A stretch of DNA of 64,000 nucleotides from Dacryopinax spathularia (Eukaryota > Basidiomycota > Dacrymycetes > Dacrymycetales > Dacrymycetaceae), in the NCBI GenBank assembly GCA_037974965.1, contig JBBPFI010000002.1, forward strand, positions 3,062,554 to 3,126,553, given 5' to 3'. A program made the translations under genes and the position numbers. Positions 23,624-34,337 of this stretch are shown here, one piece after another. Position 1 is the stretch's first letter. Every line of letters begins with the position of its first letter. Below the pieces are notes generated by a model, which saw only the letters and a list, made by a program, of their open reading frames with translations, searched no databases and was not told where the DNA came from.

Positions 23624-26600
23624 TCACTCTAAACTACGGGCAGGAATATGGTGAGGGAACTGATTACGTCGGCTTAGCTCAAGCAGTATATGCTCATTGC
23701 GCGCCTTGATGACTTCGTCTAGAAAGAATTCGAATCGTACAGCTGACATCTCTCTCGTCTGAGCAGCGAACTTGCGCAGCCAAGCGTTTGCCTGCTCGCA
23801 GGCGGAGGAGTTGAAAAGCCACTTGTTGGGCATATGCTCGTCGTACAAGTCTGGGTAAGCGGCGGGATTACAGAATGTGCTGCAGTATTGGTCGCCCGAC
23901 AGCTTGTGCTTTTTCTCCCAGTGAAAGGCATCGACCACGAGCGTCGTATGCTCAAAATGTTGCTGGATCTCCTCGGTACGATTTTCGAGATGACGCCGTA
24001 GATTGCAGTTGTTGTCGAAATATAGGACATCGGGCATTGACGCCTTGGTTGGAAAAACCGACATCAAGAAGTCCTGTTGTATGTATGAGCTTATCGACTT
24101 AACACAGAAGCAAGAAGCACTCACTACAACCGAGCCAAGCGCTTCGGCACCGTAAAACGTGCCGCGACCGATGATGATACCGCATGGACGAACGACCAGC
24201 TGCTCGTTGTGCGTTCGATTCCTACCGAATCGCGCACGCAGCCTCTTCGTCCCATTCTCTTTGGTGGGGATGGGTTCGAGCTGCACGAGCTGGTCCACAT
24301 CCACCTCAGTCTCCTCACCCTCACCCTCCTTCTCCCTCTCCTTCTCTATCTCCATCTCTATCTCCATCTCCACCAAGCCCTCGTCCAAGTCGATCGACTC
24401 TTCAGACTCCTCAAGCACATCCTCACCTCCCGCTTCACCCTGCACATTCAGCCCAGCACCTCCCTGTCCATCACCTCCCTGTCCAGCCTCACCCTCCTCC
24501 TCGACCCCCTCACCCTCATCTCCCTGTCCATCACCTCTCTGTCCAACACGTTCATCCAAAACCTCCAGCTCCTCATCACCCTCCTGCTCCTCATCACCCT
24601 CCTGCTCCACATCACCATCCTCCTCCTCGCCTCGTTCATAAGGCTTCTGAAATCGATGGCGACGTGACAGGAGACTGAACGACTTGCCGGGCGCCTTGTA
24701 TCTCGTCTCGAGGGCTCGATGATGGATGTCGCTGCAGGTAAGTCTGGCCTCTTCTGCAGGAGCATCGCAGCCCTCTACAGCACAGAGGTACTCGCGGTTC
24801 GTATGCTGCGAGCAGAAACGCGCTCGGTTGTTTATGAGGGGCAGAGGGCAGTTGTGCATGGAACAGCAGGGCCTGCCAATGGCAATCCCGTCTATCACGG
24901 CACACTGAACCATTCCTAACGTACCTATAAGCGCTCCAGCACAATCAGAAGGAAAACGACACTCACTCTTTTCGTCCCCTCGCTGTACGACCTTCAGGCA
25001 CAAGTTGCAGGCATGACCCCACTGCGGCTGCCCATTTCGAGCCATAAACGTATTGCGGGCTTGCATAGCGCAGAATAGTCGTTCGGCCTGATTGCGGGCA
25101 ACCTCGGGAAGGCGTAGAGTCGTTTTCTGCTCGTTGTGATGTAACAACAGCGCGAAAAGGTCGAACAGGTCGGAAACCCACTCTCCTCGCAGAGCGGATG
25201 CTTCGTACCGTCCTACGGAAGGGGCGCTTGCCTGCCGTAGAGCCTGGTCGTACGTTTTCGCATTGGCAGTCGCGGAGGCGCTGTGGGACAGATCAGTCCT
25301 ATGAACAGATCCTTGCAAGGTGGGAAAAGATTCAGGCCGTTGGATTGAACGGAAAGGTATGGACAGAGAGGTGTTGGACGGAGGGGAGGGTGAGGTGTTG
25401 GACAGAGAGGAGGGAGAGGTGTTGGACAGGGAGGTGTTGGGCGGAGGAGAGGGAGAGGTGTTGGACAGGGAGGTGTTGGGCGGAGGAGAGGGAGAGGTGT
25501 TGGACAGGGAGGTGTTGGGCGGAGGAGAGGGAGAGGTGTTGGACAGGGAGGTGTTGGGCGGAGGGGAGGGTGAGGTGTTGGACAGGGAGGTGTTGGACAG
25601 GGAGGTGTTGGGCGGAGGGGAGGGTGAGGTGTTGGACAGGGAGGTATTGGGCGGAGGGGAGGGTGAGGTGTTGGACAGGGAGGTGTTGGGCGGAGAGGTG
25701 TTGTGCGGAAGTGGATAGAGCGGAAATGGAAACAGAGAAGGAGGAGGAAGACTCACTGAGCGTGAACCGTTTGTGCACGGAAGAGCTCGCACAGCTGCCG
25801 CTCAAACAGCATGTGCTTCTCTCCTTGCACCACAGCTGGGACGCCGTCATAGTAGACCCTCTGATCTTTCCCATTGTCGTCCTGCTCGCGATAGTAATTG
25901 AGGTAATAGGTCGCTCGGCAGGACCGACAGCGTAGAGAGACCACTATAACTGGGAAAGCACCCCGGCCGACGGTGTACAGACCGGCGTAAATCCTTCGAG
26001 GATCGTGTAGAGGCTGCCTTTGGTGTTGGTTCAGATAGTGAGGGCAGCGCTGGCGCGTGCACACTCGCATAGGCGGATAGAACTCTTCGATACCTTCATG
26101 AACATCATCAGTTGCCGATAGGACTGTAATGAAGAGAAAGGCGGGAGAACAGATGTTGGACAGGGATGTGTTGGACAGGGATGTGTTGGACAGGGATGTG
26201 TTGGACAGAGACGTGTTGGGCTGAGGCGAGAATGAGGTGTTGGACAGAGAGGTGTTGGACAGAGAGGTGTTGGACAGAGAGGCATTAGATCGAACGTACC
26301 GAGCCCAAAGCTTTGAGCCAGCTGGGCGAAAGGAGCGAAATCGTCGACAAGCGGTACAGAGACCCCGGCTGGATCGAAATGCGTATTCCATACGACTGCA
26401 CCGAGTATGTTCCAAAGCCCAGTCACTTGCGCGGAAGACACGCCAATGGCGTTGGCAAGAAAAAGGTTAATCGTATTGGGAAGCGTGTTCGGCGGCGTAT
26501 CGAGATCACCGACGTGGGTGATCTCCTGCCAGGTGATACGAGACTGAAGTCGACGAGAGAAAGCCAGAAAAGACAAAACTTGCTCGACGGTGACGTTGGC

Positions 26601-26651
26601 AAGTATTTCCCGCAGTCGCCAGAGTGCCACAATGGAGGTAAGCAAGTTCAT
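23624..26651 (-). CDS. Island gene D: CxC5-CxC6-DDE transposase, KDZ-like
   Basis: Five exons, 26651-26300, 26123-25757, 25298-24967, 24924-24125 and 24073-23624, give an uninterrupted 766-aa frame. A CxC5-like cluster (CTRQRCPHY ... LRCRSCRATYYLNYYRE ... RVYYDGVPAVVQGEKHMLFERQL) is followed by a CxC6-like one (CNLCLKVV ... CAVIDGIAIGRPCCSMHNCPLPL ... FCSQHTNREYLCAVEGCDAP ... CSDIHHRALE). A long acidic insert of about 120 residues separates these from the catalytic part: VDFLMSVFPTKASMP, DVLYFDNNCNLRRHL (Asp), TLVVDAFHWEKKHK (Asp), CNPAAYPDLYDEHMPNKWLFNSSACEQANAWLRKF (Glu). This matches the fungal Kyakuja-Dileera-Zisupton class. Introns 1 (176 bp) and 2 (458 bp) are swollen by minisatellite, while introns 3 and 4 are 42 and 51 bp. 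The open frame and intact motifs suggest recent or current activity. Confidence 0.8.
25366..25705 (-). repeat. Minisatellite inside transposase intron 2
   Basis: About 17-20 units of the CCAACACCTCCCTGT family, alternating with the CCCTCCCCTCCGCC form, lie wholly within the 458-bp intron 25299-25756. On the sense strand the tract is pyrimidine-rich. Confidence 0.85.
26155..26290 (-). repeat. Minisatellite inside transposase intron 1
   Basis: Eight to nine 15-bp units, some with CCAACACATCCCTGT, fill the 176-bp intron 26124-26299 apart from its splice sites. Confidence 0.85.
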
Positions 26652-26865
26652 TGTCGACAGTATAGGCTCGTGTCGCTATTGCAACACAGACGGCCCAAAG
26701 AAGTTCCCCGCGAGCAGCTTTAGACAATGAAGGGTTTGCCGAGATATTGGATCGGCGAGTACTTACAACAATAGCCGAATTTAGAATTCTACGGAGAAGT
26801 CCTAGGGTCGTCGGCCGTAGGCCTTAAACATCTGCCGAGAAGAACCAAATTTTCTTATTACCTAA

Positions 26866-26899
26866 TATGCACTATGCACTGCATAGTGCATAGTGCATA
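26866..26899. repeat. Right 34-bp near-palindrome, island boundary
   Basis: Second copy of the boundary palindrome, 10.7 kb from the first. It is flanked inside by AA and outside by GC, mirroring the left copy. Confidence 0.75.
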
Positions 26900-27767
26900 G
26901 CCGCATGGCCGCTGTCACGGAACCGGGAAGTAGTGGCCTTGCCCGGCACATCGCACGTGCGGCAGTCGCCCAGCGTATTTCTGAGCTCGTTTTTTCCTTG
27001 TCGAGCTCGAACTAGGGAGATCAACGATCGTAAGCACACAGCACTCTACAGGCTTGGTAAGTAATCTGAAAATGCCGATAGCTCGAACAGATCGCCAGCC
27101 AAAGGAGCTGACTGGACTGCTTGGTCATTATTAGCCTCATCTCAAACCAAAAGTGCCTAATACAGCAGTTGTCTTTGTAGAGAGCGGAGGGTCTATAGTC
27201 GGACAAAGCTCGCAGCAAACCGTCGCCTTCGGAAGGACTCGAGTCATGCGAAGACAGGCGGAGCTGCCGCCGAGATCGTCCGCGATTTTGTCGCGGAAGA
27301 GAGGCATTACCCACCCTCCTTACCCGCTGTGGCGTTCACCATTTATTTCGTCCATCGATATTCGATTCATAGACCACCCATCATGGGCGCCTATTTGTTG
27401 AGATACTGGCTGGTTGAAAATCCGACCCAATCAGCACAAATGCACGTAAGAAGTGTTGGTGCCTTTAAGTCCGATTTGCGACTCGATGTCGGGCATTTCA
27501 CTGCCGCATATCATGCTATAATAGCTTACTCGAAGCCTCAAGCCAATCAGCAGAGCGCTACGATGGGGTTGGCCCGATTTTGCTGGATTTCGCTCGCAGA
27601 CGTGCCGTATTACTGCAGACTAGTTGTTGGGTGTTACTGAAAGGTGACAAGGAGTAGCGCCGCGTCAGGACGGACTCACAAAGCGCGGGAGCAAAATTTC
27701 AGGTCTTGCGCGCTTGCCTCTTTTGCAGCATCAGACAGCTCCCTGATCTCCTCACATCCCTACAACA
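26900..27767. other. Right flank of the island and eIF3i promoter
   Basis: No gene recognised. It begins at the right palindrome and ends at the eIF3i start. Several short frames are present, but none has an exon structure or motif. Confidence 0.5.
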
Positions 27768-29030
27768 ATGGTCAGTATTACAATGCCATTGTTAATACCC
27801 ATTACTGACACGTATTTGACAGAGGCCCATTCTCTTGCAAGGCCATGAACGGTCATTAACCCAAGTCAAGTATAACGCCGAGGGCGATCTGCTGTTTTCG
27901 TGCTCGAAGGACCATATTGTCAACGCGTGGTACTCGCATAACGGAGAGCGGCTGGGGACATATGAGGGGCACAATGGGACAATCTGGACGCTCGATGTCG
28001 ACTGTGAGTACCTTAGCTGCGAGAGCTATGTGCTGAAGCTGATAAGTGGAGATACAGATCAAACAAAATACCTTGTGACCGGCTCGGCCGACAACACGAT
28101 GAAGCTGTGGGACGTGCAGAGCGGACAATGTCTGTACACTTGGGAGTTCTTGACTGCCGTCAAGAGGGTTGCATTCAGCGAGGATGGAGAGCTGGTCGTC
28201 TGCGTGACGGAGCAGCGTGCAGTTGCGCAGGGTGCGATCCGGGTCTTCCAGATCAACAGACAGGACGGGCGGAACCGTGAGTTGCCTTCTCGTCTGCTTT
28301 TTCGGGTCGCTCATCTTTTTGCTTGCAGAGGAGGCCGAGCCGATATCCATGTTCCACCCCATCGGGTCGAAAGCCACCCTCGCCTCATTCGGCTGGGACA
28401 ACAGACAGATCATCACGGGCCACGAGTCTGGCAAGGTTGCCATTTTCGACGCTAAGACCGGCGACGAGATCCGGATTAACGACAAGGCGCACCATGATTC
28501 GGTCACCGATCTCCAGCTCAGTGCGGATCGGAGCTACTTCATCACCAGCAGCAAGGACAAGAGCGCAAGGGTAAGTGATCTTCGTTCCTCGCGCGCGGCG
28601 TCTGTTGACCTTTGAGGCGCAGCTCCATGACAGCCGAACACTCGCCGTCCTCAAAACCTACACCACTGAGACCCCCTTGAACAGCGCGGCAATCGCGCCC
28701 GTGCGGCCATATGTGCTGCTAGGAGGTGGACAGGACGCCATGAACGTCACGACTACCTCCCTGCGCCAGGGCAAGTTCGAGACCCGATTCTGGCACAAGA
28801 TCTTCGAAGAGGAAGTTGGCCGGGTTCGGGGTCACTTCGGTCCTATCAACACGTGCGTCCCTCTCCCTTTCACGACCCCGGCAGTTGCTGACTTTGTGTC
28901 CAGTATTGCCGTTCATCCCGATGGACGAAGCTACTCCTCTGGCGGTGAAGACGGTTTTATCCGAGTGCACTTCTTCGACGAGAGTTACTTCAAGGCAAGG
29001 CCTTATGGCGACCTTGAGCCAGACGACTAG
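27768..29030 (+). CDS. TIF34: Translation initiation factor eIF3 subunit i (WD40)
   Basis: A one-codon first exon (ATG, 27768-27770) is spliced over a 52-bp intron to AGGCCC, giving the invariant N-terminus [33 protein letters not shown]40 blades follow in order: [98 protein letters not shown], then [36 protein letters not shown] (highly conserved in eIF3i) and [29 protein letters not shown]. Six introns of about 45-60 bp are inferred. eIF3i is a core subunit of the eIF3 complex that binds the 40S subunit. It is the first gene to the right of the mobile island. Confidence 0.93.
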
Positions 29031-29237
29031 ACAGCTATTGTTGCATGTCATGTGTACAGATCGTTGGTTGCGATACCAATTGTATTAATGACCATTCTCA
29101 CTCCCCGAGAACCCAAAGCTGTGACGAAAGATACAGTACAGGAAAGGGGTATATGAAAGGGGAGTATATCATAAGACTGGTATTCCACAGATCCGAAATT
29201 CAAGAAAGACTGGAAAGCACGCATGGTCCTGCTAGGG

Positions 29238-31508
29238 TCAAGATGCCGCCTCTTTCTTGGGCGACGAGGGTTGCGTAGGCGGGGTGAAGAAACCAGATGC
29301 GAGGATGCTGTTTGTCTCCACGCCGGAAGCTGTCGACTTCTGGCTAGTGGTCCTTCCGAAAGTCCCTTGCGGGCTGCGATTTGGGGTACTGGGCGTCTTT
29401 CCCATGGCTGCAGCATTCGCAGCATGTCCGTCCACGGTAGTCTCGCCACTGTCTGAGAGCAGGGAACCAAGACTGACTGCAGAGTCTTTCGTTTCGTTTC
29501 GCCTATGACCGGGGACGAACTTCCTCTGTCCCGCTGTCTTCATGCTTGGTGACGTCTCGACCGTCATGATCAGGTCGGCATCGTCGATATCTTCGTCCGT
29601 GTCCTGCAGAGTTGACTGCGTTGACTGGGTAGAAGGGAGGGTTTGCGATAGCGTCTGCAGGGATCGGGATGCCGTCAGCGTCGAAGCGTCCAGATCGTAC
29701 TCGTCGAAGATCTCGAAGTACCGCTCAATGCAAATCTTCAGGACAGACGCCAGGGTAGAGGGAGAGGTACCCGCTGGAGCTCGAGGAGTAGGCGTACCGG
29801 GTGGCGATTGGGCGTTGGAAGGTGCTGCAATTTGGCACATCTGGACGTCAACGCCAGGGTTCCGACTCCGGACGAGGTTGGGACTGAAACATATAGCCAG
29901 GTTCGTGGCGTCCATCTTGTTGCTGGCCGAATGAAGGGAAACGTCATGCAGAAGATCTAGGCGGAATCAGAGTTGCGACCTTGCTGTGGGTGAGAGATAC
30001 AGACGCAGCGCATAGGCGAGAACATATGATGCATTCTCCGACAAAGCTGGCAAGATCTCCTCCCGGATATAAGTGATGGCGGCAGTATCATTCGGATCTC
30101 CTGATGCTTGAGGGCACCTGCGAATAATGGAATATGTTGACTCCGGAAACAATGGTTCCGGCAGCTCGTGGAAGAACATCTTAAACAGAACTGCCGCAAG
30201 GTGGGGGTCCCCGAAAGATGACAACGTCACTGGGTGTCCACGGTCGTATGCTTCCTGAGCCTGCCGCAATAGGACGGAATTTGGTGATCGACGGAAAAGT
30301 CCCTCTACCTCCAAGCCTATTGCAGAAATCAGCCGGTGGGGCGCAGTCCCTTCGCTTGACGTACCCTCCGATCTGATATACTCCGCACAGTCACGTAGGG
30401 GACGCGGAATACTTGAGCCGCTCGTTTTAGGTCCAATTAGCTCGTCCAGCGGGACTCGGAACACGGCCGCATGTTGCTCCTCATACGGGAGGCTGATTGT
30501 CTTTTCATATTTCAAGTTCTCCTTGTAAACTTCGGGCGCAATGTTGATCTGCGTGATAGGGACGAACTGAGCGAGTTCAGAGAGCGTCTTAACGTATTGG
30601 ATCTTGCGAAAGAACTTTGGGCTGATGATAGCGCCGGCCATAGAAACCAGAACTGCCAGTGGTATCAGCGGTGAATCCTTCCTATCAGTCGCGGCACAAA
30701 CTCTTGGAAAAGAGACTCGAATGTACGATGTACTGCGAGTATGTGAGTCACACGTTTGACGTCCGTTGACAGAGAGCAGCTGACCAGCTTCTTCAGGTTC
30801 TTCCGATACCTAACCCTTGGTCAGATCATTCTCGAGCCAAGCATGGAAGTAGCGCTCACTTCCGACTCAGACTCCGGTACGCCTTCCAAACCCAGTTCCA
30901 GCCCGGATTGTACTTGGCCCCACTCGCGAAGAAGACCACGGTATAGTCCGATTCCACTGTAAGCTCAGTGAGCGAGGATTCACCTCTCACACGGAGAGCG
31001 AGTACCGTATAGGTCGAGAGTCGACAGGATGCAGCTTTCAGGACGTGAACACCGATATTGAGGGGATATCAAGATGTACTTACGCAAGCAAAACATCGTA
31101 GGACACTTCTTTGGGGTCAGGCATAGCGGCCGCAGTCATGACCACCCTGCTTAGGTGTGAGGGGCAGCTTGGGAGCGAGTAGCAAGAACGCTTTACATTG
31201 GCCTCGTCCTATACAGATAGTTGGCAACGCATTCAGACGCCAATAGGACGTTCCACGTACTCATAGTCCACACCAGCTTGGGTAATAAGCCCATCCATCA
31301 CCTCCTCCAACCTTTGAGGATCGTGTTCCGACGCCGCGCGCCCATTCTCGGGACTGAGAGCGCGGCTCCAGGATGCGGATGCCGCCCGTCGTTGTTCTGC
31401 TGTAGCAGCGCTAGCCTGGGCAGCCATAGACGATATCGATGATTGAGCTGCCTCAGCAAGACCAGCGAGCCTTGCCTTGAGGGATTGGCGTCCTCCTTGT
31501 GCTTGCAT
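29238..31508 (-). CDS. CRAL-TRIO (Sec14-like) plus RhoGAP protein, ECM25/ARHGAP1-like
   Basis: The protein starts MQAQGGRQSLKARLAGLAEAAQSSISSMAAQA (amphipathic) and continues through a short exon VMTAAAMPDPKEVSYDVLLA and further small exons of a Sec14-like lipid-binding domain (ending AGAIISPKFFRKIQYVKTLSELAQFVPITQINIAPEV). The RhoGAP domain then runs FRVPLDELIG ... PRPLRDCAEYIR ... GLEVEGLFRRSPNSVLLRQAQEAYDRG (arginine finger, LFRRS) ... DPHLAAVLFKMFFHELPEPLFP ... ATNLAICFSPNLVRS. It would stimulate GTP hydrolysis on a Rho-type GTPase at membranes, controlling polarity or endocytosis. The tail of about 130 residues is Ser/Thr-rich. The order of the small exons between 30650 and 31230 was only partly resolved. 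Confidence 0.82.
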
Positions 31509-31817
31509 GGTGGCCGTCGAAGGGTATGACAATGTACCTTTGATGAGACGCGATTGGACGCGTTCAAAGGGCAGTCGATACCGCTGTGGCGTTCGGTGGT
31601 ACGCTTCTTCGGAGAACGGTCCCTGAAACGACACTGCCACAACTTGGGCCCAAAACTCCCGCTCTTGCAAAGCACGTGAGCATTTGCCCTAAAGCGATGC
31701 TCAGCGTAAAACTGTACAGTACTTCCCCCCTCTCACTTTCTGCATCCGCATTCGGTGAGGTCGCCCTACAACCGCTCGTCGTCGTCTCCGCCGGTCCTCA
31801 CCCCATCCTCAACCAAA
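31509..31817. promoter_or_regulatory. Divergent promoter of RhoGAP gene and eS19
   Basis: A 309-bp region between two divergent starts. The eS19 side is pyrimidine-rich (CCCCCCTCTCACTTTCTG), typical of ribosomal-protein genes. The frame of the RhoGAP gene stays open upstream to 31670, so a longer N-terminus is possible. Confidence 0.45.
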
Positions 31818-32441
31818 ATGCCTAACGTACGGGACATCAGGTGAGTCCTCTCCAGTAAAGCCATAGTGCTGTACGATGAGTGCTGACCACTTCTGCAGCG
31901 CCGACGCGTTCATCGCCGCCTACTCTTCCCACTTGAAGCGCTCCGGCAAGCTCGAGGTGCCGACATGGGCCGACATCGTCAAGACCGGTGCCTTCAAGGA
32001 GCAGGCGCCTTATGACCCTGACTGGTACTACGTCCGCGCTGGTGCGTGTTCCCGAAATGGGAGGGGTTCGCTTGTCTGATCATTCATAATTCAGCCGCTG
32101 TCGCACGGCACATATACCTGCGCAAGCACGTCGGTATCGGCGCCCTGACCAAGCTCCACGGTGGCCGTAACCGCCGGGGTAACCGTCCCTCGCACCACGG
32201 TGACGCCTCCGCATCTATTCAACGGAAGGTCTGCCAGTCCCTCGAGAAGATCGGCGTGCTCGAGAAGGCACCCGATGGTGGTCGCCGCATCTCCCAGGAT
32301 GGGCAAAGAGATTTGGATCGCATATCCACTTCCGTCTTCGAGGCCATGAGGGAGGAAGAGGAGGAAGAGGAGGAGGCCGCTGAGGACGTCGCTGAGGCTG
32401 AGGAGGAGGCCGGCGAGGAGGAGGCAGAGGATGAGGAGTAG
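31818..32441 (+). CDS. RPS19: 40S ribosomal protein eS19 with acidic C-terminal extension
   Basis: Exons 31818-31840, 31899-32041 and 32095-32441 give 170 aa. The sequence [38 protein letters not shown] ... [45 protein letters not shown] ... [12 protein letters not shown]-type C-terminal half ([29 protein letters not shown]) is diagnostic of eS19, a small-subunit protein needed for 18S rRNA maturation. Unlike the usual 140-150 residues, it ends in about 30 residues made almost only of Glu, Ala and Asp. The frame is open and continuous from the core, and the tail has no stop or splice signal, so it is likely translated. Confidence 0.93.
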
Positions 32442-34337
32442 ATGTGCGTCTGTTGACTGCTGTAGGATGTCTCGTCTGGCGACGTGAGCACCTTCGTCAT
32501 CCTTTTTCTGGGAGCTGTGCACTACGATATCATCCAAAACTGCATATATGCACCATGCTTGCATCCGCGTTACCGCCCTGTTCCGTTGTGCGTACATGCC
32601 AGCTCGGTGTCCGCACTGGCGACTACTGCCTAACGGCTGTTCGGCCCCCGCCACTGTTACTCTCTTCTGGCCCCACTGAGACGTTGCATCGTTCTTGTTG
32701 CGGTGGGTTGGCACTACGACGCAGCCTGAGAATCCCACTGTGGGACGTGACGTGTCTATTCCTAAAATCGAGTGATGATGTCGCACCTTGCGGCCTTCGG
32801 GTCGCTATTGGGAGGTCTGACCGTTCTACCTAAATATAAGCAATCTACATCAGGACCGGTCCCACGAAGCCCGCAGACTCGGGAGTAGCAGTGCACAGCG
32901 TATGTACGGACCCAACAACGCTGGGTCTAACGGTACCATTGCGCGGGTGCTATCAGGCCTGAGCCGCTGACCATGATGTCCAGCACTGTTTGTTGAACCT
33001 TATTAGTGGAGTGACGTCGCGCACTCTTCGACAGCAGCTGGCCACGGTGCCACACAATCCCAGCGAACTTACGGAACATTAGCCAGATCTTTCGTTCCTG
33101 AAGCATTCCCCAGGCAGGCCTAAGAGCATCCAGGAACTTGCGGGATCCTTGACACAGGTGGCAACATCTTGATCGCGGTATTCTTGGGCTGCCCCCTTGA
33201 TTGCAGTTTTGCCTGACTGCTAAAGTCGGCAAGGCTATGCGAGCCACTCTTGCCAGCATCTTTATCGCGTTCGATTAGCCAGAAGATGAAGCTGCCACCT
33301 CATCGCCGCCCTCTCTTATGCCAACTAGCGTTCACCGCGGCAGAAGTTACCCCATCAGAAATGCGATGCTCCGCCGCAAGAAGAGCCGGCAAATCTACAG
33401 CAACACCTGGTCAACGGGGGCTATCCCCACTAGTTCATCCACCAACTGCATCCTACTTGGTCAAAGAGATTTGCAGATGAGATTCCAAAATATTTTTCCA
33501 CGCTTACATTGAAAGAAAGCGTTTCTCGGGGTTGCTCCGCCGTCTCCAGGTGCATGCGGAGGTACCTTACGGTGAAAGGGTCTGTCTGTCAGATGAAAGA
33601 GAATTTCCACATTACAGGGCTGCATAGAATACGGATATGGTAGAACAGGGGGGTCTGTGGGCATCCATCAGATGGTAGACTGTGGAAGTAGTAGATCCAA
33701 GACTATCAATGGTAAGTCGGTTGATAGAGGATCAGACGTAATGCTGTGTTCCGATCCAAAAGGCAGAGGCGGGTAGATCGATGGGCGGACAGCGTCTCAG
33801 ACGAGCGCATGCGTAACATCTTGGACCCCGAACGTACGTTGAACCCGTTTGACAAGTGATCATAAGGACGGAATGCTGGATGCAGAATTGCCCTTAGCCT
33901 TGTTGGCAACGTCTGGTATAGACGCTTGGTTTCTAGACTCTTTTCTGACAGCTGTATATTGGGACAAGCGAATGCAATTGAGTTCAGTGAAACGGAAGCA
34001 TGGGTGTACAGGGCGTCCCTGAGGCAATTGCATTCTCGACCTGGGTGGTTGAGAAGGGGGAGAAGGGGTCCGGAATGGTGGGATGAGGTGGCGGGTGTCC
34101 AATCAGCAGCCAGCATCCGACGCGCCAATCCCTCTTCGCCGCCTTCTTCTCATCAGAGGCCACCGTCCCCCACCGCCCCGGAGGCTGTCCTCCCTTTCAC
34201 ATACCGACATATAACCCCCCTTCCCCTCATCTTCCTCCTCGTCCCTCCCTCTCTCCCCCCTACTCGTAGTGCGCGTCACCCCCCTCAACACCTCCGTTCC
34301 TGCCGACATCAACAGCGACCTCGAAGTTGACGCCAAC
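32442..34337. other. 1.9-kb intergenic region
   Basis: No gene recognised on either strand. The last about 230 bp (from about 34110) are pyrimidine-rich and look like the 5' leader of the gene at 34338. The rest is unique-looking sequence with scattered short frames. Confidence 0.5.

Larger units (their letters stand above)
16173..26899. mobile_element. 10.7-kb KDZ-type DNA transposon-like island
   Basis: The island is delimited by two copies of a 34-bp near-palindrome (16173-16206 and 26866-26899). It holds four genes: A (17586, plus), B (21421, minus), C (22089, plus) and D (26651, minus). D encodes CxC5 and CxC6 cysteine clusters followed by a DDE-like domain, the layout of Kyakuja-Dileera-Zisupton transposases of basidiomycetes. 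The interior is rich in a C-rich minisatellite and a hairpin repeat that I do not see in the rest of the window. Housekeeping genes (GUT2, eIF3i) lie immediately outside on both sides. I found no convincing target-site duplication, so the exact ends are inferred. Confidence 0.65.

Noticed and set aside
24159-24678. Three overlapping plus-strand frames rich in Ser/Pro/Leu/His
   Set aside because: Antisense of the acidic insert of the transposase.
23624-25792. Transposase read as one 722-aa frame starting in the repeat
   Set aside because: Its N-terminus would be minisatellite (NTSPSPPP). Splicing at 25756 and 25299 instead joins CxC5 to CxC6 in frame, which fits the family.
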